A stretch of 64,000 bases of DNA from Prionace glauca (taxonomy: Eukaryota > Chordata > Chondrichthyes > Carcharhiniformes > Carcharhinidae), in the NCBI GenBank assembly GCA_037974335.1, contig CM075760.1, positions 37,147,609 through 37,211,608 on the forward strand. The letters are read 5' to 3'. Positions within the stretch are counted from its first letter, which is position 1; every line of letters starts with the position of its first letter. Of this stretch, positions 22,320 through 33,999 are shown one piece after another. The notes below the pieces were generated by a model. It had not been told where the DNA came from, ran no database searches, and was given only the letters and a program-made list of their open reading frames with translations. A program made the translations under genes and the position numbers.

Positions 22320-23095
22320 CAGAGATGCATTTACATAGAAACATTGAAACATAGAATATTACAGCACAGTACAGGCCCTTTGGCTCTCAATGCTGTGCCG
22401 AACTATGTCCAATCCTAAGATCAAGCTATCCCACTCCCTATCATTCTGGTGTGCTCCATGAGCCTATCCAATAACGGCTTGACAATTCCCAAAGTGTCCG
22501 ATTCCACTATCGCAGCAGGCAGTGTATTCTACACCCCACCACTCTGTGAGTGAAGAATGTACCTTGGACATCCCTCCTATATCTCCCACCATGAACCTTA
22601 AATTTATCCCTCCTATATCTCCCACCATGAACCTTAAATTTATGCATCCACCTGAGGAAATATTCTCTGCACGTCCACTCTATCTATCCCCCTCATCATC
22701 TTATACATCTCTTTTTAGTCGCCTTTGATCCTCCTCTGTTCTAAAGAGAAAAGCCCCAGCTCCCTCAACCTTTCCTCATAAGACCTACCCTCCAAACCAG
22801 GCAGCATCCTGGTAAATCTCCACTGCACTCTCTCCAATGCTCCCACATCCTTCTTATAGTGAGGTTACCAGAACTGCACTCAATATTCCAAATGTGATCC
22901 GATGTAGTTGCAGCACAACCCCACAGCCTTCAACTCAAACTCCCTATAAATAACCGGTAAAACACTATAGGTCTTCTTTACGGCTCTACGCACTTGAGTG
23001 GTAACCTTTAGAGATCTGGGGATATGAACCCCAAGATCTTTCAGTTCCTCCACAATCCTCAGAACCCAACCTACATTTTGACCCCACATTTATTG
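22320..23095 (-). mobile_element. CR1 3' fragment in the CH3-CH4 intron
   Basis: Minus-strand CR1 text with IPRSLKVTTQVRRAVKKTY and the end block 'catagaatattacagcac' on +. It is a different, older subfamily than the copy at 18.46 kb. A 34-bp unit is tandemly doubled at about 22572-22640. Confidence 0.85.
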
Positions 23096-23114
23096 CTTCA
23101 ATCTCTCAGCTCAC

Positions 23115-23423
23115 CTGTTTCCTTGTGGATGGATGCTCTTAGAGGAGTCGGCAGATCCTGATGGCTCACCACGCACTCAAACACAGCCGCACTCAGCCAG
23201 GCTTGTGTGGAGATGCTTAATTTGCTGATCACGCTGTCAGGATCCGCTCCGGGCTTTTCGGCAATCTCTGATTTCAAATACTTCCTGTCTCGGATCCAGG
23301 ACACGTTAACTCCATAAGGAGCATGAGAAATGATGCAGGTTAAGGTCGCGGTCGCCTCCAGTAAGACCTGTTCTATTGGTGGTGGCTGTATCTTCACTGT
23401 AGATTCATGGCATTCGAGAGGGT
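23115..23423 (-). CDS. IgM CH3 exon
   Basis: This 309-base exon is bounded by TTCACAG and GTGAGC, phase 1 at both ends. It encodes [20 protein letters not shown] and continues through an Ig fold with Cys in TLTCIISH, Trp in VSWIRDR and Cys in FECVVSHQD. The Cys in LECHES near the start is a candidate inter-heavy-chain cysteine. The domain is intact and of normal length (102 complete codons). Confidence 0.96.
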
Positions 23424-23884
23424 CTGTGAATGAAAAATGAAAATCAACCCTAGTTCCCCTTCAGAAGCAGGATAGCAGTCTTCAGCCTGAAGGAGACCAA
23501 GTTGCCTTCCAGGTATCAATCTCCAACTATCGTCTTTCAATTTCTATAGGCGATGGCAAACCAGCTTGTTCTATGAAATTATTCCCTTTATTAAAGTATT
23601 GTAGCTACTGTATCATTCTCATGAATCAGCATTACAACTGATACCAACCTGAACTCAGGAACAAAGTACTGCCGTTGATTTATAAGGTTAAGATGCATTT
23701 TGCAATATTTTACCCCTGTGCTGTGAACTGTGAAACACTCCGATACCCACTGTCTCTCCAAGTCTTACCGGCTGTCTCAAGAAAAAAAAAGGTCACGTCA
23801 AGGCCACCTCACTCACTTCAAGACAGAAGGGAACATTATTTGAAAAGGAGACAGTGGCATGGTGTGTTGTCGATGGAGTTGTAA

Positions 23885-24145
23885 CCTAGGGCGACACTCT
23901 GGGGAAATAGATTCGAATCTCACCACTGCAGACGGTGAAATGGGAATTTAATAAAAATCTGTGATTAAAAGTCAAATGATCACCATGAAGCCTTTGTTGT
24001 AAAAACCCACCTGGTTCACGAATGTCCTTTAGAAAAGTAAACCTGCTGTCTTTATCTGGCCTGGCATGCATGTGACTCCAGATTCACAGCAAAGTGGTTG
24101 ACACTTAAGTGCCGTCAGGGATGGAATATAAATGCACATCTCAGG
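23885..24145 (+). mobile_element. tRNA-derived SINE in the CH2-CH3 intron
   Basis: A B-box-like GATTCGAATCTC lies near 23911 and is followed by the body common to shark SINEs (text such as 'aatgatcaccatgaagcc' and 'tgtgactccagattcacag'). It is of medium age and non-coding. Confidence 0.75.
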
Positions 24146-24318
24146 AAGCAATAACAAAAATTGCTGTTGTGATGAAATTCTGAGTAGCGCTGTCCAAATG
24201 CAGCAAAATACCTGACAATAACTTAGAAATTGTTCGATGCTTTGTACTAACTTTAATAGATCCCTAATTCCAATTAACATCAGAATGGTATATTTTATGC
24301 ACGATTTGAGTCTCTTAC

Positions 24319-24630
24319 CCCGAGATACGCTGATGTTCTGACTCTGAGTGAATTCTTGATGAGTGACCTGACAGGTATAGACCGCTTTGCTGAACCATTC
24401 CCCAGCGGAGACTGTCAGCCGACTGCTGGCCGAGAAGTTCCCGTTCAATCGACAGGGGGGAGAGGTGACAATTCCTGAATGCGTGGGTTCCCCATTCTTC
24501 AGCCAACTCACTTCCATTGACCCTGGCTGGAAATCGATGATTGAACAGACGATGGTTGCAAATTTGCTGCTTGAGATTTCTTCACTCGAACTCACGGTGA
24601 GGATAACGGTTGGATGGAAAACTTGAGGAC
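24319..24630 (-). CDS. IgM CH2 exon
   Basis: This 312-base exon lies between TTCCGAAG and GTAAGAG, phase 1. It begins with [17 protein letters not shown], the split codon with CH1 giving Cys (PC), which can bond the two heavy chains. The Ig fold has Cys in TIVCSIIDF, Trp in VSWLKNG and Cys in YTCQVTHQE, with a sequon (NFS) in GNFSASSRL and another (NIS) near the end. An additional Cys sits in SPPCRLNG. Confidence 0.96.
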
Positions 24631-24837
24631 CTTCGGAAAAAAAGCATATTCGTCATTTCCTGCAGAAGATGTGGATCAATTAAACTTTTGTTGACATTAG
24701 CAACTCATTTGCAGTCTATAGACACTAGCCGGAACAATCCAGGGGTCTGGATTGTGCACATCTATTTAACTGAGTTATAACCAAGGTCCTACATGTTAAC
24801 CACAGTGTTTGTTTCACACAAGCTCCATAACACTTAC

Positions 24838-25137
24838 ATGGTATTTCAACGCTCTTGACTGAGCTGCTGTGTTGAACCTCACAGTCAATTCTGGGACATT
24901 CTCCCGCTGAGTCGCTGATGGTTAACTGGCTGCTCAGGGTGTAGGTTCCCTTCGTGTTTCGCACTGACGGGTACGTCTTAAACCCAGTGGTGAACGGCTG
25001 TCCATTTTTCTTCCAGGTCACTTTGGAGACATCTGGAAGGTAATCCATCGCCAAACATCCGAAGGTGATGGAGCCGCCGGAGTTCTGCTGCTGACAGGAG
25101 GAGACCAGGCCGTAGAGAGTGGGCGGAGACGGTGTCG
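24838..25137 (-). CDS. IgM CH1 exon
   Basis: This 300-base exon is bounded by TTTCCCAG and GTAAGTG, phase 1. It encodes ATPSPPTLYGLVSSCQQQ with the Cys expected to bind the light chain. The rest of the domain has Cys in FGCLAMDYLPD, Trp in VTWKKNGQP and Cys in IDCEVQH. The YGLVSSC and GCLAMDY segments are typical of elasmobranch IgM. An additional Cys (GECPR) lies just before the second fold cysteine. It links in phase to the J segment ending TVTA. Confidence 0.97.
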
Positions 25138-25139
25138 CT

Positions 25140-26085
25140 GGGAAAGAATAGCCAATTGAACAAGTTAGACTCTTATTTGCGTTTATAAAGTCATCAAACA
25201 TATTGTTACAAATATGTTTCTGTATTAGATATAGCTTTTGGTGTTGAAGGGATGAAGAGATATGGGTAGTAGATATGATCAGGATATTGATGAGCTCTGA
25301 CCAAAGTGAATGGCGGAGTCGGCTCAATGGGCCGAATGGTCTACTCCGGCTTCTATTTTCTATGTTTCTATCTCAAACATTGATTAAAAATATGGACTTT
25401 CCTAACACTTCCTGATTAAAACATACATCCACCTTTGAGATTATGTTACTTCTATCATTTGGGAATTGTCATCTCTGCATATCCCTTTCTCCACTTCTAT
25501 CAAATTAGCAAGGAAAAAGAACACATTCTGTTAGTCTCAAAATGACATGTCATTCATGAGATTAACAGAGAAGATCAAAGATTGTCTCCATTATTGCGGT
25601 AACCATTTATTTCTCAAACAACAACACTTTGTGATGAAGAAGTTGTCTCTTTGTTCATATCATCCTCTCACCTGATGAGGGAGCTCCAACGGCTTGTCAT
25701 TCCAAATAAACCTGTTGGACTTTAACCTGGTGCAGTGAGATCCTTACTGTGCCCACAACAACCTCACTCCGGCATCTCCACACTAGTTTTGGAAATTGCC
25801 TGGGTTCAAACTGATTGAAGCCCCTTCGTCTCTCCAACTCACTGTCTCTCAATCCACAAAACGGAGATTGTGACTTTGATTCAAAAATACCTCCGGAATG
25901 AATACGTACTGAAGGATCAGGAAACTCTAAATGTGATTATAAATTCAAATAAATGCAACATTGACTCATTGACGGATCATACATTAGTAGCAAGACTTGG
26001 CCATTCGGGATTTGAAGTTTCCTCCATCATTCACTGAGATTACAGATGAGCTGACTGTGGTGCTAGCTCTATTCTGAACCTCCTC
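25140..26085 (-). other. J-C intron, CH1-proximal kilobase
   Basis: Mostly unique DNA. A CR1-like tail lies at about 25255-25370 (+), with 'gggccgaatggtctactcc'. A repeat end with 'aaataaacctgttggactt' lies at about 25665-25790, the same family as the palindrome at 41.2 kb. Confidence 0.6.
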
Positions 26086-26860
26086 ACTCCGCCATCCATC
26101 ACCCGCTCTCTGCTCATTTCCCCAGCTCTTTGCCCTTTCCCGTGGCTCTCTGCCTTTCGCGGTGGCTCTTTTCCCCTTTTATCCAGCTCTCGGTATTTCC
26201 ACCTGGCTCTCTACACTTCCCTCCAGCTCTGTGCCCTCTCCCCCAGCTCTCTGCACTTTCCCTCAGCCCCTTACACGTTCCGTAAGCTCTCTGCCCTCTG
26301 TCCCTGGTCCCTACCCTCTTTCTTCTTTCCCCCAGCTCTCTGACTTTTCCCCCTGACTCTCCTGCCCTTTCCCCTGCTCTTTCTGCCCTTTTCCTCGGCT
26401 CTCTGGCCTTTCTCCTGCCTCCCTGCCATTGTTCGTGCCTTCCTGCCTTTCTCCTGGTTCTCGCTTCTTTCCCTGGTCTTTCTGCCCTTTCCCCCATCTC
26501 TCTGCCCTTTCTTTCGGCTCTCCCCCCTTTCACTGGTCTCTCTGCCCTTTCCCCCTGCTCCCTTTCCTTTCTCCACTCTCTCTGCCCTTTCCCCTAGCTT
26601 TCCACCCTGTTCCCCGGCTGCGTGCACTTTCCCCCGCCTCTCTGCCCTTTCTCCAGCTCTCTGCTGTTTCCCCTGGCTCTCAGCCCACCCCCACCCCGGC
26701 TCTCTGCCATTTCCCCAGCTCTCTGCTGTTTCCCCTGGCTCTCAGCCCACCCCCACCCCGGCTCTCTGCCCTTTCCCTCGCCTCCTGTTCTCACCTGACT
26801 CTTTGTCATTGTCTGACCCCGAGCCCCCAGCGATTCTCTTCAGTTCTCTGCATTCCCAGG
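26085..26860 (-). repeat. Switch-like purine-rich tract with AGCT motifs in the J-C intron
   Basis: On the IgM sense (minus) strand this segment of about 0.78 kb is almost all purine, with loose repeats of a GGGGAAAGGGCAGAGAGC type unit of roughly 20-30 bases. AGCT occurs at 26124, 26185, 26225, 26245, 26285, 26334, 26596, 26655 and 26717, and twice just outside (26049, 26065). A 62-bp unit is tandemly doubled at about 26653-26775. Its position 5' of CH1, its G-rich sense strand and its AGCT content are features of tetrapod switch regions. Function here is inference. Confidence 0.75.
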
Positions 26861-26934
26861 GCAGCTCCCACATTTAAACACCAAACTGCTGCTTGAGATC
26901 TTTCTTCTCTCTCGTTGCAGACCTTCGCCACACA

Positions 26935-28285
26935 GATTTAGTGAGTGTGAGTGAGAGAATGTGAGTGTGTGACGGTGAGTAAATGAGTGAGAGTGGGTGA
27001 GTAGTGGTGTATGTGTGACGGAAGGTGGGTAAGTGAGTGTGAGTGAGCGATGTCCTTTGAGTGACGATGAGTGATTGAGGGTGAGCAAGTGTGGGTGAGG
27101 GTAAGAGAGCGTGAGTAAGTGAGTGTGTGAGAGAGGGTAGGACTGAAGGAGGCTGAATGTGAGTGAAGGTGGCTGGATGAGTGTAGGTAAGCAAGATTGA
27201 AAGAATGAGGGAGAGTGAGTGAGAATGTGTGAAGGTTAGTGGAGGTGGGTGAGTGAAAGTGAGTGAGATTGAGTGAGTGAGGGTGAGGGAGTGAATGTAA
27301 CTGAGTAAGTGAGGGGTGAGTGTGAGTGAGTCAGGCTGTGTTATTGAGGGTGAGTGAGACTGAGTAAGACTGGGTTAGTGAGGGTGGATTTTTGGGATGA
27401 GTGAATGAAGGTGAGTATGAATGTTGGTGGCTGATTGAGGGTCTAAGTCAGTGAGTGAGGTTTAGTGAGTGAGGTTGAGTGAGTGATGATGTATGAGTAT
27501 GGGTGGCTCAGTGACAGTGATTTAATGAAGGCGCGTGATTGAGGGTGCGTGAGGGTGAGTGAATGTGGGTGCATGACTAAGGGTGTGAGAGTGAGTGAAT
27601 GGAGGTGAGTGAGCGAATGTGACTGAGTCAGTGAGGGTGTGAGGATACGTGAGTCAGGGCGTGTGTTTGAGTGAATGAGTGAGGTTGAATGAGGGTGTGT
27701 GAGAGCTTGTGGGTGAGTGTGAGGATGGGTGAGAGTGAGTGAGCGAGTATGAGTGCGTGATTGTGAGTGAGTGAGTGTATGAGGATGAGTGAGTCAGGGC
27801 GTGTGTTTGAGTGAACGAGTGAGGTTGAATGAGGGTGTGTGAGAGGTTGTAGGTGAGTGAGTGAGAATGGGTGAGAGTGAGTGAGCGAATGAGTGAGTGA
27901 GTGTGTGAGGGTGAGTGACGCAGGGTGAATCAGGATCAGTGAATGCGTGCGGTTGAGTGCGTGCGGTTGAGTGCGTGAGGGCGAGTGCGTGAGGGCGAGT
28001 GCGTGAGGGTGGATGAGTGAGCAAGGTTGAGTGAGTGAGTGTGAGAGAATAGGCGTGAATGAGAATGAGTGAGTGAGGGTGAGTGAATGAGGGTGAGTGA
28101 GTGGGGGTGACTGTGGTTGAGTGAGTGAAAGTGAGTGAATGAGGGAGAGTGAGAGAGAAAGTGTGTCTGCAAGGGAAGGTAGGTAAGATAAGGTGAGTGA
28201 GTGAAGTTCTTTGAGTGAGGATGAGAGATTGAGGGTGAGTGAGTCAGTGTGGGTGAGGGTGAGAGAGTCAGTGAGCCATCTCCTC
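26935..28285. repeat. GTGAGT-type degenerate minisatellite in the J-C intron
   Basis: The + strand is built of GTGAGTGAG, GAGGGTGAG and GAATGAGTGAG variants, the IgM sense strand being the CTCACTCAC complement. Larger duplications are visible, such as about 27640-27705 again at 27780-27850, and 27010-27120 resembling 28165-28275. Long open frames of alternating Thr, His, Ser and Leu come from the repeat and are not genes. Confidence 0.9.
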
Positions 28286-28854
28286 CTCTCCCTCTCCATC
28301 GATCTTTTCCCGATTCTCTCCATTGATCAGCTTTCAGTAACAGGGCTGTGTAAAGTCAGGAATCAGTGTAGATCACCGGGCAGCTGCTTTAATGTCGGGA
28401 CCTTTCTTTCAGAAACACGGATCAGTGAACAAATAGACAGACTGAGGGAGCTGGAAGGGAAGCTTCCAGCAAAACTAGGGTCACACAGGAATCAAACACC
28501 AAGTTTACACCAGTATTGGGGAGCCAGGCGGCCTTCGTCTCAGACAAGTCCCTCCTTATTTATTGTGCCTTTGTGTCTGGTGTAACACATGGAAATCCTT
28601 ACTTCTGACCTCATGTTGGATGAAATGTGTCATTGATGAAGCAATAGAAGATTGTTGGTCCCAGAACAGCCCCCTGCCGAACTCCTGCAGTGATATCTCA
28701 ACTTAAATGTTTGACCTCCAACAACCATCACCATCTTGCTTTGTGCTAAATATGACTCCAAACAGAGAAGAATTTCCCGCCGAAACTTATTCACATGAGT
28801 TTTACTCGGGCTTCTCGATCCCACCCTCATTCAAATGTTAGTCAGGGAGGGGGA

Positions 28855-29195
28855 GGGTGTGGCCGATGCGGCACAGCGATTAACGCTGCTGCCTCACAGT
28901 TCAATTCCCGATATGGGTCATTGTGTATGGAGTTAGTAAATTCACCCCGTGTCTGCTTGGGTTTCCTTCGGATGCTCCTGTTTCCTCCCACAGTCCAAAG
29001 ACGTTTGGGTTCTGGGGATTGGCCGTGTTAAATTGCCCCTTAGTTTCAGGAAGTCTAGTAAGTGCTGGATTGTTCTTTGTTCTTTGTTCTTTGTTCTTTA
29101 AACACATGTGGTTATGGGGATAGGGATTCCTGTTGATGCAGACTCGATGGGCTGAATGGCCTCCTTCTGTACTATAGGATCTTGTGATTCTATTC
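28855..29195 (+). mobile_element. tRNA-derived SINE in the J-C intron
   Basis: The head 'gcggcacagcgattaacgct' and a B-box-like TTCAATTCCCG are followed by the body with 'gtttcctcccacagtccaa' and a GTTCTTT tail near 29067-29100. A second tail piece follows to about 29190. Related to the elements at 11593 and 47975. Confidence 0.8.
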
Positions 29196-30050
29196 TATGA
29201 TGTGAATGACAGTCTCTCTGACGTATGTGAGATGGAAAGTGTGTGAGAGGGTGTTTGGGTGTGTGTTTGATAGAGAGAGAGGGGTGAATGTGTGTGTGAA
29301 GGTACCTGTGTGTGATAGACTATGTTTGCGCATGTGTGAGACAATGGGCTGCGTTTGCAAGAGGGGGCAGTGTGCCTATTGGAAAGCAAAATATACTGTT
29401 CATGAGTGTGTGGAAGTCTGCATGGGATTGTGTGTGAGAGAGAAAAATGTGTGCGATGTGCGTGGGTGACAGAAGCAAAGTGTGTGTGTGTGAGAATGTT
29501 TGCACGAGACTGTGCTTATGTGAGAGACTGTGTCTTTGTATAAGTTAGAGTGTGTGCATAGGTCTATGTTTGTGAGAGAGTGTGAGAGAGCTAGTGTGTG
29601 AGAGCAAGAATGTACAGGTGTGAGATAGTGTGTGCAAAAGGCATAGAAATATATGTGTGTGTGTGTGAGAGAGAGACAGATGTGTGTGCAAGAGGAATTG
29701 TGAGAAAGTGTGTGTGAATAAATGTGAGACAACTTGAGCGTGTGTGACAGAGTTTGGGAGAGAGAGTGCGTGTGCGAGAGTCTGAGACTATCCTTATGTG
29801 TGTGTATGTGTCTGCGTGTAAGAGAGAATGTGTATGGAGATATGTGCGTCTCAGTGTTTTTGTGTATGAGAAACTGACTGAGAGAGCGAGAGTATGTTTG
29901 GATTTGTATTTGAGACAGAGTATGTAGACCGTGAGAGAAAGAGAATGTGTGTGAGAGATGTCGTATGAGAGAGAAAGTAAGTGTGTGTATGTATGTGTGA
30001 GAGAATATGAGCGTCTGTATGTGTGTGAGAGTGTGTGATGTGTGTAATTC
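29195..30050. repeat. TG/GA-rich low-complexity DNA
   Basis: Irregular TGTGTG and GAGAGA runs on +, without a stable period, lying directly after the SINE. No gene is supported. Confidence 0.85.
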
Positions 30051-30204
30051 TCTATCTGGCTGATTCAGTCTGGAAAAGCACCCTCACTCCACACAAACTC
30101 ACCGACTCACACAATAAGTGGGAGTGACAAGCGAGCACAATACGGACTGTGGGGCAAGTGTTGGAAAAACATTTAAATCTTTCACAAGTCAGTCTCAATT
30201 AAAT

Positions 30205-30640
30205 AATTTCCTCTTTCCTCAATGAGAGAAACTTGTAAAATCTCACGGAATCTGACACAATCCAGGGCAAAGCCATCCACAAGATTACCCGGCCCCTCAT
30301 TCACCCTATTCACTCTCTCCATCATTAACAAGCAGTGCCAGCACTGTGTGTGTATTATATACAACATGCACTGGAGCAACTCACCAAGGCTCCATAGAAT
30401 ACACTGTCCAAACCCGCTGCCTTTACATCCTAACAGGACAAGAGCAGCAGCCACATCTGAAACACTATAGCCTGTAAGCTCCCCTCCAAAACAAACACCA
30501 TCCTGACCTGAAACAATATCTCAATTCATTCATAATCGCTGGGTCAAAATCCTGGAACTCCCTGCCTAACAGCAGGGCGGATGCCTGCAGCATATGGACT
30601 GCAGTTGTTCAAGGATGCTTCATATCAATACTTTGTGAAG
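30205..30640 (+). repeat. Old dispersed repeat
   Basis: The text with 'ctgggtcaaaatcctggaac' is a widely dispersed vertebrate and shark repeat. The same 3' block appears near 40600-40735. Family not assigned. Confidence 0.55.
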
Positions 30641-33600
30641 GAACAATTAGATTAAAAATTCTGGCCGAGCAAATGTCTCTAAAATGCCTTTAGAAGATTA
30701 AAAATAATATGCAAGTGAATTTGACCCTTCAACTGTCAAACTAAACAGTTCAGGGGCTGCTGTAGTACGGAGCATAATATAGTAAATCTCACTTTGTATT
30801 TGTTCATCGAACATTCCCAAGGCCGGTACATCACTGCTTAAAAAATCACCCAATTCTCCCTCTAAAGTCTGATGTTTCTGCTTCTCTGATGGTCACAATA
30901 TGCTTTAGGGATTTAATTTCTCAGGCGCCGACTCAAACATTAAGTTAAACAGTCACATTTCTCACAGACACAAATTTCCTGAAGAAATAAATCAAATTTC
31001 AGTCCCCGAAATACAGCAGATTTATAACCAGTCAGGCAGATTTCTGGTCCCAATACACTGGCCACCCGCACAGAAACAGAACAGACACGAACGGTGCATC
31101 AGCCGAGTTCCCAACAGAAATATCTGTTCAATCTGTCAACTTCATTCAATGAAATTGATCAATGGTCAACGTTCAACAACAGAAAATCAATAACTTATTT
31201 TAAATTAAACTGATAGTCATTTGAAAACTCCCTGCAACTTTTAATTATTTATCTATTATAAGTTACCTCTCCTAAAGATGTAATTTCACTGAAAATGAGC
31301 AATCAAAACTATAAGTTTCGGGACAGTTCAATGTCCCTGCAGAGATGCAGTAACATTATGAGAATTAAACAAACATGGACTCATTAACATTGAATGTCAT
31401 TACATGATTCGAACTAAGTTTTTAATTAAATGCAGTCAACTAAATAATTAAGGCAAAATACCTTATCGAGCTGAGCAGAGCAGAGCAAAGAAATGATTTT
31501 CTGAATTCATTTTCGATTGAATTAAATATTCTCTAAAACAGATAATATGTTGTACACCAGCGCAATATTCAAGGTCTTTTGTTTTGAATTAATTAGCACC
31601 GATATTATGTTTTGTTATTGCTAATTGATAGTTAGTTCTCCTGTTACTGATTAGTACTCCGCAATAAAATCAAATTTCAATCATTCAAAACTTGTCTTTA
31701 CCTCGAACATTATGAAGTTATTAGCTTCCAACTAAATCTTAATCAATTAACTTCAAATTAATGAATGGAAATATTCAAACTTCTGTAATTCATTTGCTAA
31801 AATCAAATCTCTTTGTAATGTTTTCCATTTCCTCTTTTCCTTTAAGTGCCTTATAATAACCTACAAACGTGTTAAAAATGCATGCTTCTGAATTTGGATT
31901 TGCTGTAACGGCCTGGCAATTTGAGATCAATGAAACTGCTTCTTAGATTTAATAATTTAGACCATCCATATAAATTAATTACTCAACATATTGTTTAATG
32001 TAAGAAGATCGGAATTAAGCAGTGAAACATTCAATGAGGACAAATGATTCAAATCCTCTGCAGCATTGAAAAATTATGCACAAAATAAGTTGAGTCTTAT
32101 TCTTCAATATAATATTTAATAAGAATTACACATAATGCACAAGTAGAACCAATTCTTCTATTCTGTCATTTACTCATCCAATAATTCTGTTGTGTGTTAA
32201 ACATTAATGGAGGCAGAATGTTATTATTAAGCGCAGAGATAATATTACTTCAATAATCTTATTATAATATCTTTACATAAATTAAGCTACATGAATTTCA
32301 ATTATTAACTTGTTAATCTTTAGCCAGTTTCTGTTGACACCTTACGACAATTCAAACACCGTTATGTTGACAAATGCTTAGTCTGAGCGAATTCCACTGG
32401 TCGGAAGACTGTGTTCTCTCTGTCAAATTTATTCAAACTGTGGAATTCTAACTGATCAATTGTCAAATTACAACAACAACAAAAAATAACTTTTTTAAAA
32501 ACTGAACTGATATTCATTTCAAAATTCCCTTCGAATTATCACCACCTCTCCCTGTCTGTCTCAAATCTCGAAAACTGGGCTTTTTTTTCCTGAAAGTAAG
32601 CACATCAAATGCCACAGGTTCAGGGTAGCGTAATGTCCCTAACAGAGATATAGTGATGCAATAAGAATTGTAAATCATGATTTATTTTATGATGTAAGCA
32701 TCAGGTAACATGAATAAAATGTATGTATATATTTCGAAACCTGTTTGTTTTGTATAGACAAAGATTTTTAAACGTTTTATTTTGATTTAGTAGGAATTAG
32801 TATTTTCATTCCACTTTTAAAAGTGTAACCGCTCAATATCACGGAGTTTAAAAAATACAGAAGCAATTGAGAAACACCAACCCATTTCACAAATTTTGAG
32901 ATGACATTCGTGGTCATTTACCTCGGCATCAAACTACAAATTACGTGGAAAGAATGTTGCGATGCACAAAGAGAATGTAATAAACAGGCACAAAAATTGC
33001 AAATGGCAACGTCTTATTCTCCAAAACTCATATTGAAGTGAAAGCGAACTTCATTGGGTTATAACAATTAACGCAAAGTATCTCGTTGAACTGAGCGCTG
33101 CGGTGGAAACAGCTTGTTATCATTGAAATAGTTACTGGAATGATCACAAAATATTTCCAGCCTCGAAAGGTTTCTTCTCATGTTAGTTGTGTGCAAAGCA
33201 CATCAGAACAATTAGAAGGGATTAATGAATAATAATATTAATATAAAGCAATCTTTGGTGAATGTGGAGTTAGAATACCGATTTTAAATTGTTTAATTTA
33301 TCTTAATTTTACAATTAAGTTGCTCATGAGAAGTTTGTCGTTGCAGCAACGACTTAGTGTCCGAATGAACGTTGTACGTCATGATTTATTTTAATTTGTA
33401 AACGTTAGTTAGCATTTATAAAAATGTTATGATATCTTTATTTCTTTTTCCAAAACATGCCTGTTTTCTCCCGACAAGGATTTTTAAACTCATAGATTGT
33501 TTGCATTCAACCAGAAAAAAGTATCCACTCAGTGCCACCGAGTTTAAACAATGCAGAAACAATGCCGAAACACAAAACTTTTTCACACATTTTAAACATT

Positions 33601-33785
33601 CATAGTGACCAAACCGCAAAATCTCCTCAACAGAAACACACCAAAACACATCAACGAGGGAAGGAATCCATTTCAGGGGGACGCAACTTAATTATACACT
33701 CAACAAAAGCAAAAATATCATTGCAAGAAAATCTCAATATCCAATCCGGCAAACCAGCTGGTCACCAATTATATGAATAACTAAA
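30640..33785 (-). other. AT-rich central J-C intron
   Basis: About 3 kb of AT-rich DNA without repeats that I recognise. Near-octamer motifs occur (ATGCAAGT near 30709, TTGCAAAT near 32997), but no perfect octamer. A heavy-chain intronic enhancer would be expected somewhere here, and I cannot point to it. Confidence 0.5.
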
Positions 33786-33997
33786 TGAATGACTGCCCGT
33801 TGAAGAGGTGGAGGCCACCTCGCTAAATATATTTAAGTCACGGGTAGATAGGTTTCTGATCGACAAGGGAATTAAGGGTTATGAGGAGAAAGCGGGAAAG
33901 TGGAACTGAGCCACTTCAGATCAGCCATGATCTTATTGAATGGCGGGGCAGGCTCGAAGGGCTAGGTGGCCTACTCCTGCTCCTATTTCTTATGTTC
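33785..33997 (+). mobile_element. CR1 3' end in the J-C intron
   Basis: It begins at LPVEEVEATSLNIFK-like text and ends at the subfamily tail 'tcctatttcttatgttct'. It is strongly 5' truncated, related to the 48.6-kb element, and antisense to IgM. Confidence 0.9.
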
Positions 33998-33999
33998 TG

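Noticed and set aside
26114-26627. Arg- and Glu-rich open frames on the minus strand
   Set aside because: They follow from the purine-rich tract. Overlapping frames look alike and no domain is present.
27628-28323. Open frame of 231 codons on the minus strand
   Set aside because: It consists of Thr, His, Ser and Leu repeats dictated by the GTGAGT array. The same array is open in several frames.
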